From assembly GCA_040437565.1 (NCBI GenBank), contig JBDOQK010000003.1, positions 248,001 through 312,000 of the forward strand: a stretch of DNA of 64,000 nucleotides. Reading direction: 5' to 3'. The translations under genes were made by a program, and so were the position numbers. The stretch comes from Albugo candida. Taxonomy: Eukaryota; Oomycota; Peronosporomycetes; Albuginales. Below, one piece after another: positions 1 through 12,300 of this stretch (position 1 is its first letter; the number at the start of each line of letters is the position of its first letter). Below the pieces are notes generated by a model. The model saw only the letters and a list, made by a program, of their open reading frames with translations, made no database searches and was not told the DNA's origin.

Positions 1-172
1 GATCCAATTAGCTCATTGAGTTTATCATCACTATTATTGAGCCGTGAGTAAGCGTATAGAAACACTGGATAGAGCGCTACAGCACCTCATTTTCCAGTCC
101 AAGAAACGCTGATCCTATTTGATGAATTATTTAGGATTTGGCACACTAAATCACTGCTTTCGATTATGGTAA
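1..172. other. left-edge non-coding stretch
   Basis: No convincing coding frame. It lies downstream of the minus-strand UreD stop codon and is probably 3' flanking sequence. Confidence 0.4.
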
Positions 173-1263
173 TTATCGCCCTTCTTGGTATGGAATGAAG
201 CCAACAATGTGTTCTAAATCCTTCAGCTGTTCCTTGACATGATTCATAGTGGATTCAGTGTCATTCCCTTGAAAGCGTAATAGAACGCCACACTTTCCTA
301 GCGGACTAGCGCTAGTAAGGACATTCGGTTGTGTGTACGTTTGTTCGCATTGATTCATCGGTCGTTGCAACGAATAGCTCACTTGTTTTCGGCTGTGCTG
401 CTGTAATAGAGATTCCGTCATGGATGAAAATTGGGGACCAACTACAATTAGATATCCGATAATATGCGTTGTTGCCATTTGGCTCTTCAGTGATATCATT
501 TCGTCATCTGCAGTTAGCAAATGAATTGGATTTGATGCAGAAAATCTATAGAAAAAGACCGACCTGCCAATCTTGTACGATCAATTAATAGCGGTTCACC
601 ATCGATATAAATCTCTGTTCTGGTATCGTACAATTCAAAAGCCCATTGCTCATAATGCTCTTCACGAGTCGAAAAGACTTGGCCTGTGGATAGAAAACTA
701 CGCTTGCGTCCACTTATGAGCCAATCGACAACAATCAAACTAGAGGAAGGGGTCATTCGGAATGCTTGTTTCTGTTCAAATCGTGCGCCTTGAAAGCAAG
801 CTATTGGATCCGGAATGAATACGAGCATAGCATGTTGACCAATTGTAGCGCTTGTGATCTGTATCGACTTGGACGACGTCGCAGCGCTCTTTGATCGAAA
901 TACTTTTGTGGTCGCTTGAGTGCACAGCACAACTAGATGCAAGAACGCTCAAATTCTATCAATGGCGAATGCATACACTTTGACGCACACCAGAGCATTT
1001 TTCTTGGATGCTGCAATCAATCCGCACGCAATCACCACTGACAAGTCCTCCACCATAACCTAACATGTACTGAGGAGAAATGCTATAATTTCGAGTTAGA
1101 TCGCATTGCAATCACAAACCGTTAAGACTGCGTCATAATTGCGTCGGATGGGCCCTTGAGGATGAATGAATTTGAGTGGGTACGTCGCATACGAGTATGT
1201 CACGTTCGTTTTCCCCTCAATCTGCTCGTAAGAAAGCTTTCCTGTTACAGGTGCATGTGTCAT
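173..1263 (-). CDS. ureD: urease accessory protein UreD (4 exons)
   Basis: UreD is part of the UreD-UreF-UreG machinery that loads nickel into apo-urease in the cytosol. I read four exons: 1263-1120, 1069-991, 932-564 and 507-173. They join in phase to 308 residues, about the usual UreD length. Family landmarks appear in order: the early YSYATYPLKF stretch, GYGGGLVSGD, TQATTKVFRS, VFIPDPIACFQGARFEQ and VDWLISGR. The introns are 50-58 nt with GT donors and AG acceptors, and the last has a CTAAC branch-like site. The ATG at 1263 was chosen as the first ATG that keeps the family's N-terminus; in-frame codons upstream lack support. No urease or other accessory gene lies in the window. Confidence 0.85.
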
Positions 1264-1614
1264 GGCGGCAAGTCGTTTTGTATAGTATAATTTATAAGTC
1301 AACAGGAGAAACTTTTGTGGTTGATACAGGATCAAACCAGTATTCGAATGTACACGTGACCAACGAAATTTGTTGTCTAGCGACCACTCCTATCTGAGCT
1401 CTTTACATACGGTCATCTACCAAAGATTGAGACATTAGTACTTTTATACATACTTTCCTTTACTCCAACTAATCACTTAGGAACAAGGCGCTTGGTAATT
1501 TATACATTGTAAACACGATTATAATAGCATCGTGTCAATATACTTAAGATCTCTCAGAGACTCGCTTCAATGCTAGCTGATACGGCAAGCCATAGAATTG
1601 AGCTTTACCGGTCA

Positions 1615-1998
1615 TCACGCAACGCGTGGTGGATAGCTCCTGACTGCAATAAAACCACATACTTCTTGCAGTTGACCACATACTCCTTGCAGTATGAATA
1701 TCGATGAACTGGAAGGGTATGATACATGTATCAGCGCCCAAGGAGTACCAGCAATGTGGTGTACTTGAGCCAGACAAGGGTCCTGTTTCCGGCACATTCG
1801 ACCATCGTAAATATAGATGAGGGAACGCTTGCTTGGAATAAATCTTGCATGAGATTTCCAAAATATTGAAAACGCGGAATCCATTACCAAGTGACGGTAA
1901 TTTATATGCCTGGCGCCATTTGATAATTGAGAGTGATCGATGAAAAATCCATTTCTAACGGCACAGAACATTGCTCTTCTAAAACCATGACGGGACAT
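1615..1998 (-). CDS. hypothetical small protein, unrecognised
   Basis: An ATG-initiated frame of about 127 residues with no domain I recognise. It has an internal near-repeat of GVCGQLQEVCG near the C-terminus, from a short tandem duplication in the DNA. Two other minus-strand frames overlap the same stretch (1544-1861 and 1902-2093), so the real exon structure may differ or the locus may be non-coding. Position between same-strand UreD and the Sds3-like gene is the only contextual support. Confidence 0.2.
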   Translation of the reverse strand: MSRHGFRRAMFCAVRNGFFIDHSQLSNGARHINYRHLVMDSAFSIFWKSHARFIPSKRSLIYIYDGRMCRKQDPCLAQVHHIAGTPWALIHVSYPSSSSIFILQGVCGQLQEVCGFIAVRSYPPRVA

Positions 1999-2207
1999 TG
2001 TCTGCCGTGAGCGATAATTTCCATCTGATAGACATTTCGCCAGCAACTGCCATAATTAAGGTCATGAGGTAATGGATATGCTAATAGATCCACCGGCGAT
2101 ACAAGTCAGGGTATGATCCACAGACAAGCATTATCTAGAATACTTCCTCAACGTGATGTCCATGAGACGATTACGATGCCAGCCTTAATTCAAACTTTAC
2201 ATCGCGT

Positions 2208-2906
2208 TCACGTGTGAGGATTTAAGGCCATAGATTTGCGTATATCAGCGAGATCTTGCTGCACGTCTACAAAGCTATTTTCCTCCTGAAGTGGTGTGAA
2301 TACATATTCCATACTCAACAGCGCTTCCAAATTTTTCCTCTCCTTTTGTTCGTATTGCTCGGATCTGAATGATATCGACTCTTCTAATTGTTCGAGCATT
2401 GGTTTTGACTCTTCTTCGCCGTAAATACCAATCATTGGATCATTGTTAAACGGTGCGAAATACGCCTCATGAGCAGTTTTAACACTATCAGAGCTCGCAC
2501 TGACATTCTGGGATACTTCTGTACTCGTATCAATGTTATTCTGCATAGACTTGGATAACGTCATCGTACTCGTTCCACCCGTTTGCCTCTTTGTGCGCCT
2601 TCGATCGAGAACGGAGACACCATCACGTGCCTGTTGGAGCCCCTCGATTTCTCTCATAATTTTATTCTTCATCTTTTCTTTGTGCTGCGCGCATTTCGAA
2701 TTATAGGCACGTTGTGTTTGTTCGCACTCGTATTGATACAAATGACGTGCGACTTCCATCCCCCGCTTAAATTTCTCAAAAGCGTGTATAACGGCTTTTT
2801 GTCGGGTAAACAAAATTTGATCATACCCAAATATGAACCCCTCATCCGTTTCTTCTTCGATGCCTCGGCATTTCTCTCTCAGTTGGCAAATATCGTCGGC
2901 ACTCAT
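2208..2906 (-). CDS. Sds3/BRMS1-like protein (Sin3-HDAC complex type)
   Basis: A 232-residue protein whose first half is a charged coiled coil of the Sds3-like family. A short acidic lead is followed by long helices rich in Arg, Glu and Gln (about residues 10-100), containing an HLYQYECEQTQRAY segment. Sds3/BRMS1 proteins scaffold the Sin3 histone deacetylase complex in the nucleus. The second half is Ser/Thr-rich and ends in another acidic helical stretch. The ATG at 2906 was chosen because the frame is open upstream only through non-ATG codons. A splice from the PDZ gene upstream cannot be excluded, since its stop lies only about 100 bp away on the same strand. The family call rests on pattern alone. 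Confidence 0.55.
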   Translation of the reverse strand: MSADDICQLREKCRGIEEETDEGFIFGYDQILFTRQKAVIHAFEKFKRGMEVARHLYQYECEQTQRAYNSKCAQHKEKMKNKIMREIEGLQQARDGVSVLDRRRTKRQTGGTSTMTLSKSMQNNIDTSTEVSQNVSASSDSVKTAHEAYFAPFNNDPMIGIYGEEESKPMLEQLEESISFRSEQYEQKERKNLEALLSMEYVFTPLQEENSFVDVQQDLADIRKSMALNPHT

Positions 2907-3009
2907 TTCATGTAATTTTGTAGTTGTCTGACGCACTTCTCGTTAAAGTACGACAATAATATCGGAATTAAGCGAATCAACGCAACAGTTTCTTTCTATT
3001 GTTCTAATC

Positions 3010-3676
3010 CTAGAAAATTCGAATTGGACGCACGCGACGAAAAGTAAGATACACTGGTGATGCGGCTTGTGATAGCATTCGGATATTAGTTTCGAATGAG
3101 GATGAAATGATGCATTTCTTATTGATAGCAACTAATTTGTCGCCGACGGAAATGCACCGTGCTGCTACCGCTGGACTCTCCGTATTGTCATCGAAATCTA
3201 CAAAGCCACCAACGACCAAGTCGCCGCCTTAAATTGAAAGCACGTGAGAGATCCATGGCGAATGAATATTACGAGCACTTACAATACATCCGTAATGACA
3301 TTCCAAGCCCTTCTCGACGTTTTGGTACCACAACATCGTACACATGATCCGTCTGTAAAGGTGTCAGTAATTCGTTCATTGCCGACGCGATAAAGTCTGG
3401 ACGTAGTGATGGTTCCGTAAGAGTGGTTCCGAGTATGATCGCCGCAGCCACTGGCTCTGGAATAAAGTGTCCATACAGTATCAGCATTTCCAGAACTTCA
3501 TCAGGCATGTTGATGTTCCCACCACACTGAGTACATTTGCTTTCCATGACGCGTCGAAGGGACATATCGTAACCATTAATCTGTATCACTATAAGGCATC
3601 GTTCGCAGCATGCTAGAAGTCGAACGGCTTTTTGAGACATAATTGTGGAATCGCCAGGAATCAATTCAAACGACAT
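3010..3676 (-). CDS. PDZ-domain protein (2 exons)
   Basis: Exons 3676-3283 and 3227-3010 join in phase to 203 residues through a 55-nt intron with a GTAAGT donor. The C-terminal 75 residues form a PDZ domain interrupted by the intron: the carboxylate-binding loop reads EGLGMSL, followed by VVGGFVDFDD, SPAVAARCISVGDKLVAINK and a final YLTFRRV strand. PDZ domains bind C-terminal peptides of partner proteins. The N-terminal 120 residues are Cys-rich (CCERC, CTQCGG) and unrecognised. The ATG at 3676 is the first in frame. The stop of the same-strand DRC12 gene lies about 70 bp upstream. Confidence 0.7.
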
Positions 3677-3748
3677 TTTTGTCAAGAATGCAGATCAGTC
3701 ACACTTTCTACCAATAGTTTTCAATACACAATTACATTGGTTAATATT

Positions 3749-4430
3749 CTAACCCTTCGCCTGACTGAATTCCTCCAACAAACGCATCATTGGAATGCCG
3801 CTTCCGAACTGAAAGCTTGTGTCTGTAATCTCAATTCGCTCACGCATTTTTTCCAGGGTTTCTTTCAGCATATCACTGAATTCATGAGCCATATCGTTCA
3901 TTTTACCCTTGAGCTCTTCAATCTCTCCATTTCTAAGCGCAATAATAGCATCTTTTTCCCTTTCCATTGCTTCAAATGTGGCACGCGCGCCTTCTACAAT
4001 ATAAATATTACAGCCTATACCGCTAACAATTTCAATAATTACCTAATTGATCTTGAAGGTCAGCTTTTGCCTTTTCCAATGCGCCCACGCGATGCAACAG
4101 CTCTTCCTGCATGCTTTTATATTGTCGAGTCATATCCTGCGCGATTCCAAACGAATCCTCCCTCTCCTTCTCAAATCCAAGCTGTAAATCCGCAACACGC
4201 GCTTGTAATTCGCGTTTCGCTTCCACCGCTTTCACAGTGATCTCATGCCGCTCTGCAAGTTGCATTTGCAACGATCGATTCGCACACACCAGTAATTTCG
4301 CCTGTTCTTCCGGCGCTAATGTTCCATTACTGTCTGCAGAGAGAGAACACGTCACAACTCTTTACGGCAAACGTATAACGCACTCACCGCCTTTTTCTTT
4401 CGGCTTTTTCGCCACTTTTTTGGGACCCAT
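3749..4430 (-). CDS. DRC12: dynein regulatory complex subunit 12-like (CCDC153)
   Basis: Three exons (4430-4388, 4333-4043, 3993-3749) give 192 residues in phase. The protein starts MGPKKVAKKPKEKG, like the basic start of CCDC153/DRC12, and is coiled coil for most of its length, with MTRQYKSMQEEL in the middle and a MAHEFSDMLKETLEKM stretch near the end. In other eukaryotes DRC12 belongs to the nexin-dynein regulatory complex of motile cilia, which fits an organism with flagellate zoospores. The start codon lies only 19 bp downstream of the kinesin-14 stop on the same strand. The family call is by pattern; a generic coiled-coil protein is the alternative. Confidence 0.65.
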
Positions 4431-4449
4431 TTCACTCAAACACTTAAAA

Positions 4450-7400
4450 TTAGATTTTGGTTTTGATTTGACGTTTGGCTTTTCCGAGCTCGCACTTGTT
4501 CACTTTGTGCGCAAAGCGCAGGGAGCATAGCGTCTCCTGCACGGAATCGATTGTTGGAGATAAATTGACCATCATGAGCGTCTTCCCGTCTCCAGCCAGG
4601 CAATTTTGAAGGAGATATGTGAGTTTGGAGTCCCGAAATGGAATCTGACGATAAGATGAAGCAGTGAGTTGAGACATTGATAACAGGCATGCAATGTGGA
4701 TTCATACATGAGGTGATTTACTGGCTATGGCCGAGAAGACATTGGTCAAGGAGCTGAGACTCTTATTGATCGCTTGCGTTTCTTTCAGCCGGGTACCCGA
4801 TGCATTTGAGCGCGATAAACGCTCGCTTCCAGCCAAATCAACTAAATGGAGTCGACCATCCAAAGTGATTTTTCTGGAGCTTTGAATGCCATGCAAATAC
4901 ACCGTAAATATGCAATGGGATCTGGAGGATTGAGTATTCATATCGGTTTTTGCAACACTTCGCGCACGACTCGCTCTTTCGATCAGTGATTCCACTTGAT
5001 GGGAAGCTGTGACGGCTTCAAGGGTGAGTTCTGGAACGCTAAAGCTTCCATGAGTGTCTTTTCGGATGGAGAATTTCTTGGATCCGTTTTTGGATGAATC
5101 CAACAGATCCCTGATTGTCTCGTTATATATCTCCATGAACGAGACTTTGGTTGTGTAGGTCCATCCTTCCGCTCGCAACCGATCGCATTCATCAAGTATT
5201 TTGTCGATGGAGCGCGGGATGATGCCTCTCATTTGCCCATTTCCACTGCCAAGCATCTAAATGAAGAGAAAATCAACCCAGATAAACATTTGGACCCTTG
5301 AAATACTCATGATGTACCGTGTGCGTCTTGCCCGAACCAGTCTGACCATAGGAGAACAAACACACGTGATAGCCATCCAGCGATGATTGTACAAATTCCG
5401 ACACGTGGGCAAAAACCGAGTCTTGTCCAACAGATGGTGAAAATACTTTATCGAATCTGAATTCGTATGAATTAAAGTTATCACCACTTTGAGGTTTCAG
5501 AGGTCGTCGAAGCGTCAATGATTCCCCATCGCCATGATGTGAAATCACAACAGTAGATGCAGCCTGAGAATTCTCCACTGGAAGAAATGGTCTCGTGCGT
5601 ACGTACACTCGTACATTCCCTCGAAGTTCTTGGATCAGGTTGTGCAGAGATCGCCGAAGTTTTTCTCCATTCCGAATTTTTTCTTGCAAATCCACGATCA
5701 CCGCATCTTTGTCAGCAAGTGTTTGGCAGCCTTGAGTTGAAAGTTCACGCAAGCGTAGTCGAAGTACTTCTGCTTCTCTTCTCACTATACACAATTCCTC
5801 CAGGTCGGCATCTTGAACGTGTGTGGCTCGATTACGCAAAGATTGGACTTCGCTTTCCAAACTCACTTTTGCTTCTCGTAAACTCTCGACTTCTTCCGTT
5901 GCAAGAGCCTTTTCTTCTCGGATGCGGCTATCAACAGATGCGAGAAGTTCTTCATACAATTTCTGCAAATTGGCTCGATTTAATTCGACTTGCTTCATTT
6001 CGGCTTTGACGGCTTCCATTTGAGCGTTTACCGCCACCTGTTCCGTACGCATTTCTCGTAACTGACTTTGCAAGGATTCACAGACAGCAGCATTCATATC
6101 AACAAGCCGTATGCTTTCATGATACTTTGTCTCCATTTCTTTGCGTTTTTTGTCATTGTCATCAGCGAGGCCCAGCGCTTCATCTTTGATTTGGATTGCG
6201 TCCTACAAAAGCATCGCGTGATACTTGGGAAGCCTCATTGTATGAAATCGGCTCACCTCAACAGCTCGTTCATGTCCTTTGATTTGACTCTGTAATTGCA
6301 ATCCATTTTGCGTGAGTTTCGCTACTTCTTCCGTCAAAGTTGAATTCCTTGCTCTCAGCTCTTCATTTTCAGCCTGAAGCTTGGCGTTCGCTGTTGATGC
6401 GAACTTTTGCGTCTCCGTTAAGCTTTGTATCACGTCTTTCATTTCTTCACTTTTCTGCTTCAATTTCAATTTCCATTCATTTGCTTCCTCTGATACGCTT
6501 TTCAATCGCTCATCAAGCGATTGTTGCAGTGTTTTTACAGCGCACAAGTCGAGTTCTGCTTGAGCTCTTCTTTCCCGCTCACATTTAATGCTTTCTTCAG
6601 CAATGGAAGCTTGATGCTTGGAACTCTCGACTTCTATTTTCAAAATCGCATTCTTCCGCAGTAATTCGTCTACGCGCTTTCTGAGGTTTTCTACCTCGAC
6701 GGATTTTCTGCAATAGCGATTCAGAGGTAACAATGCGGACATTGAAAAGGTATACACTCACTTTTTCTCCTCAGCTTGATCAAATTTCTCGTAGAATTGC
6801 TGCATTTCTTTGTTTTTTTCTGCACGCAAAAAGTCTCTATCGGAAAGTGTGATTTCGAGGCTTTTGAGGTGCAGTCGAAGTTTCTCGCATTCATGATCGC
6901 ATGTTTGCATTTTCGTCTGCAAAAGCTGATTGCTGATTTTCAACTCCTTCTTTTCTTGTTCACTTTTCTTGATACAGGAGTCATACTTTTCAAGCTTTGC
7001 CTCATATTCAGCGACTCTGATTAAGCTGAGCTTTTGCCGGTTTTCATACTCTTGCAGATTTTTCGTGAGCGTAACTGTACGTTCATTCGCATCAATAATT
7101 TCCTTCTCCATCTCGACCAGTCGATGCGTTGATGAAGCCTGCTCTTTCATCAATTTGGAGTTGAGTAGCCTATTCACATTCTCAAAGACGTGGCAGTAAG
7201 TCTTCAATGCTGTTCTCAACTCTCCGATAAGCTTGATCTGTTCCTCTGCGCGTGGCTGTCTGCTATATCGGCTTGTTTTGAGGCGAGTTTTTAGCAGCAT
7301 CGTCATCTTTTCCGTCCATTCTGACCCCAGCGTTTCGTCCAATATATCTCGAATTTGCATTGTGACACATTTCCTCCCTTTCGTGCCTTCCGCTTTGACC

Positions 7401-7810
7401 GCTTCTTCGTTTCCGTTGGATACCATCAATTTTCCCATTGCGTTGTCCTCTCTATTATATCGTGTGTAGTCATTTCTTATGTTGGCTGCTTTTGTATATT
7501 TGATTATTGGCGTTGGTTGTGCGACGCTTTTTATGCTTTTATTCGATGCAGTGAGCGTTTGTGCTCGTTTTGATACAGAATACGTTTCTGACGTATCGCT
7601 TACGAGCTCTCTATTGGCATTTATATCAAAATAGCGTTTCTTCATACTTTCGCTTAACGCAATGCGATGAAATCCGAAACGAAAGCGATCTTCAGACTTT
7701 TGCAATGCATCCGTTTCTCTACTGTCCAATTTACATACTTTAGACGTACTGTCTGTACTTTCCAATAGGGCATTATGCGATCTCTTTGTATTTTCTAGCC
7801 TACGTTTCAT
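4450..7810 (-). CDS. kinesin-14, C-terminal motor (5 exons)
   Basis: Exons 7810-6762, 6707-6257, 6202-5318, 5256-4708 and 4644-4450 join in phase to 1,042 residues. The first 200 residues are basic and low in structure, then coiled coil runs to about residue 670. The class-defining neck follows ([20 protein letters not shown]), leading into the motor. Motor motifs are complete: [22 protein letters not shown] and [13 protein letters not shown]. Kinesin-14 motors move toward microtubule minus ends and act in spindle organisation. The protein ends shortly after the motor, as expected. All introns are 54-63 nt. The start is the first ATG of the long 5' exon. Confidence 0.92.
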
Positions 7811-7959
7811 TAGATTTAAACGGGTGTTTTAGCGCTGATGGAGTTCGAGACGCATTCACTCGCTTGAGCGGAAGCAATTGCATTGGTTGAATATATAATG
7901 GATTCAAATGATCGATTGGACAAATTGCGCACCTAGAGAGTAATATGCACCAATAAAAC

Positions 7960-9276
7960 CTACACAAGATCCCATCGCCAGACAACGGAATCATCAGCAC
8001 ATGCAATCATTGTGTTTCCTTTGCGGCTAAAACACGTCTGTCGTATCGTACTTTTACATCGAGAGTGACTCAATTTACAGAGAGGACGTTCTGATTCTGA
8101 ATCCACGTCAAAGATACTGATAACGCCTTTTTTATTGCCTACAGCCAGCATTTCCAATTGTGTGTCGAGTCCAAACTTTAGAAACCATAATTCGGCGTCT
8201 TTATGCTGGAATTCTCGTAAAATCGTCACAGAGTCTTTACCACGCGACGGATTCGGTTTCCAAAATATCACTTTGTTTTCTGTCGATTTCGAAAGAATCA
8301 AATCGCCGATCAGACGCACACAGTCGACGTAGTCGGCGTGTATTCGACTCGTTGCAAAGGCTGGGAATTGTATCAGTTTTGTGTCAAAGGGACGATCCTT
8401 TGGGCGTGGCTCCTTGTAAGATCTTTCGATGGCATCTTGGACAACAGAATCTTCAAGATCCCAAATCTTTATCGTGTTATCCATTCCTGAAGATACGAAA
8501 CAAGCGCCAGTTAAATGGACATCCAAACTTAAGACTTCATCGCGGTGACCCAAATGTCCGGCAAATATAGACACACAAACTCCAGTAAGTGTATTCCACA
8601 GCCGAATTGATTCATCTTTGCTGGCTGACAATAATAAACTGGGGTCGACTGGATGGAATTTGAGCTCGTTCACAGAATTTCCATGGCCAGATAAAACAAC
8701 TATGATCGATTGAGTTACACAATCCAGTACTTTGATGTGTCCTCGATATCCTGCTGCTGCAAGAAGTGGAGACCCACCTAACATGTCAATTGTCCAAGCT
8801 ATTGTGAAGAACTGCTCTTCTTGATCTCCATCACAGTATACTTGTAACACATCTAATCCACCATCTGGTAGGCATTCATACACGGTGATCTATAAACAAG
8901 AACACACATACTCCAATGTGAGAAACAAGCCATCACATTGCAGTGAATTTAACGCACACGATTGCCTCCGGCAGCTGCGAAAACTTGATCATACATTTCA
9001 GCGACATGGCAAAAGCTCACACAATAAAGCGCTTTTCCATGATCTTCTTTCACATACGCTAATGGTACCGTAAAACACCAGTTATTTTCAGTGTCATTTC
9101 TCGCAAAATCCCACCGACTTACACGTAAATTTGTACGGCTTCTTACGTACAGTCGGATTATTCGAGCAAGAAGCCTTTTTATGAGCACAATCACCGTTCA
9201 AAGACGGCGTATTTTCTGATATATGTGAAGACTCGATGCAAGACATCGGCACTTGCTGCTGTCCATGGTCAGTCAT
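7960..9276 (-). CDS. EED: Polycomb PRC2 subunit EED/ESC-like WD40 protein
   Basis: Exons 9276-9123, 9058-8958 and 8889-7960 give 394 residues in phase. EED is the WD40 propeller of Polycomb repressive complex 2 that binds H3K27me3 and activates the EZH2 methyltransferase in the nucleus. Landmarks include KEDHGKAL, GGNRITVYEC, GHGNSVNELKFHP, LLSASKDESIRLWN, GHRDEVLSLDVH, SSGMDNTIKIW and a C-terminal DDSVVWRWDLV, all in EED order. The first in-frame ATG is at 9276; codons further upstream begin with GTG and are unlikely starts. The TOP3 stop codon lies 54 bp upstream on the same strand. Confidence 0.88.
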
Positions 9277-9330
9277 ACCAAGTTTTGATTGGATAATACT
9301 ATTCCTGTTGAATAGTGTGGTCCCCACTAC

Positions 9331-12300
9331 TCAAGTCATCCATTCAAAAAAAGCGCATTGCCGCGTTGTTTCCGTCTGACCGCATTTGTAGTACTTCCGC
9401 CCTCGATTTCGTCCAGACTGACACGTTTGCTCACGCGCTTGTTCCTTACAAATACATACTTTCTCACCCGTTCCTTTCATTTCATCAATCCATCCGTTAA
9501 ACCCACAGCTCTGATTGGGAGGCAGACTGCACGCATTAAAAGACCGATTCTCATTGGGTCCGCTTTTACGACAAACACGCAACACACAGGGAATTCGATG
9601 CTGACGACACAGAGGCGTCGAGGGAGAAACATTTTCTTGATCGATTTGCGAGTGCGACGTCAAATTGACGTTTTCCTTCCATTCGAAAAAACCGCAATTG
9701 TCGACGGGAGGACGACCACATGTGTAAAATTGCCGACCGACGTTGGGTCCATTTTTCTTCACAGTTCTTTCAACGCAATTTTCTCCGTGTCCTGCGCACT
9801 TGATACCGTTTGAAATAATCGTTGCAGCTGAATCTTTCCATTCAAAGAAATCGCATTGGTCGGATGCTCCGCATACATAAAAGAATCGATCTTTATTGGG
9901 TCCCTCACGACGTACTTGGCGCAAGACTGCAGGAATGTGATGAGTTGGGCATTGAGGGACACTAACTGTCGGTGAAGCGCGTGAGGACGCATCGTTAGTT
10001 ATTTCTGGTGATGATCTTGGAAGCGCTTGAGTTCTAGAGAGAGGACAGCTTGTGGCTGTACAACGATCGCATGGTGTTGTGAGGGCATCCAACGCCTCAA
10101 TATCGATACATGTGGGATTTGCAGGTTGTTCGGCCGGTTGGAAGCATTTTGGACACAAAAGGCTTTTGTTACCAGAAGCCTTGACAATCTCTATGACCTG
10201 AAAATTGCATATTGGACATTTGTGATTGTAGTCGGAAACTCGTTGGACTGCAGGAAGGAAATAACTTTGACAGCAAGTGTGGCAAGTCAGCTGAGGTAAT
10301 CGACCCTGGACTTGCTGGAAGATCATTTTGCTTCCACACATTCCACATGAGCTCAAGGATGTGGGCTCAGTACTGACACCATTTCTCAGATTTGACTCAG
10401 TTTGGTGGAATACTTGCGTGAAAGCCTGATCAAACACGCTAGCGCTCTGCTGAATACTTGAGAATATTGCTTTCATCTACGATGGAATTCATCAGATCGG
10501 GAATGGACATGTGACGAAAATACTCAACTTGCTCCATACAGGTCTCGATAGCAATTTTGGGATCTTTACATCCACTCGATATTGCTTTGCAGTCGGCTTC
10601 CATCTGAGACTCGCATGGTGAGAAAATGACAGATATAAATGAAGCCTCAAGCGTACTCACCGCCGCACGGAGCCTGGGCTTGGCCAAATCGAATCCCATT
10701 TGCTCGTATGCTTGGACCAGTGCCAATCCAAGTTGAGTTGGTTTGAAGTGCATATTACCATTGACTTTGACAGCATACTCTCTTTTCAAGATTGTTTTGA
10801 TGTGTTCGGCGATCGTGGCATCCGTTCCGATGCCATTTGAGTCCATTTTAGCAATCAAATCTGCTTCCGTGAGTAGCGGTGGAGGCGTGGTCTCACCAGA
10901 TTCCATTCGAATACTTGTTGGAAAGAACTGCTCGTGAAGCGAATAGACCGGAATTGAGGAATTGGACCATTTCTCAAAGCGATAGATATCGAGATAATTA
11001 CGTTCTGTGATCATTAATCCAGACGTTGTGAATTCTTCCGACTTGATTTGCATGGTCACATTTGTTTGGAAGCCTTTGGCATCTTTACTGCAGCAAGCGA
11101 AAAAGTGGAGAACGACCAGCTCGTACACCTTCTTCTCGACCATTTCATTCAACGAATTGAGCTCTGCGGCCTTGGTTGGATGAATCGGTGGATGTGCTTC
11201 ATCGTCCGAAGTACCGTTCCGCGGAAGCTCATATTTATTTCCATGGATTAGCTCCTCGGTCACGTACCTTCCCCAGCTTGAATGGTTCGAATGAAGCTTG
11301 ATGAGATTGACTAAATCGGTTCCTTCTTTGAATTTGCTGGTCTCAGTACGTGGATAGCTGATAAAACCTTTGTTGTAAAGGTGTTCTGCTGCTTTCATCG
11401 TTTCCTCTGATGAGATTCGAAGCCACCTCGAAGCTCGTTTTTGCAATTCCACTGTCGTCAATGGCAACGGCTTACGTTTGCAAGTCGGTTTCTTCTCCAC
11501 GGATGTGATTTTGGCAATTGGATTTTGGACAAGAATCTCATAAATGACCAAACAACATAAGCGATCATACAATCTCTGCCGTTTCCACGTGAATTTAGTA
11601 CTCGCACGCTTGTCCAAAGGCTCCGAAGGAGAATGAACAACGACAATATGGAAAAAGGTTTCTCGCACAAAATTTTCGATCTCGAGATATCGTTCGACAA
11701 CGAATCCAAGCGTTGGAAATTGACACGGTCCATAGCTAATGACGCCTCTGTCTTTCGGAAACTTTTGTTGAAGTCGCATGGTCTGAAATCTCGTAAATGC
11801 CGCTCCAATTCTCAAATCGATTTCTGATCTTGCATCGCATGCTAGTGACAAGTTTTGGTTCAATGTGCCGAGGTTTTGGACAGCATTCTTGATATCGTAT
11901 GGGATCAAAGCGGAGAATTTGGCTCGAAAGATATTAAGACGCGAATTCACATGCTCACAAATGCTTTTCACTTCAAACGCAATGTTCTCACCCTCGCGAT
12001 CACAATCGAGCCATAACACCAGCCACTACATGACGATAGTGTTATCAGCCAATATATTGTGCGCCGGTAAAACCACATCGAACCTGAGCTTTTCGCGCTT
12101 CGATCTGAAGCGTTTTTTCGATTTTTTTCTGATTGGGATCGTTTTTTGTCTGTTTAATAATCGGTGCAGCGAATAGCTCATACGGATCGCAAGAGTGCCA
12201 ACCTCTATGGAGCCACAAATAAGTGCCAAAAGCATTATTCACAGAATGCATTCCAACCGGTAATTCGATGCAAAATTGAGCTCCATCATGTGTCCAATGA

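Noticed and set aside
9277-9327. N-terminal extension of EED starting at 9,327
   Set aside because: The codon there is GTG. The first ATG in frame is at 9,276 and leaves all conserved parts intact.
10439-10476. overlapping frames suggesting a frameshift in TOP3
   Set aside because: A 31-nt GT-AG intron at 10,450-10,480 joins both frames in phase, and a second intron of the same length occurs in another gene.
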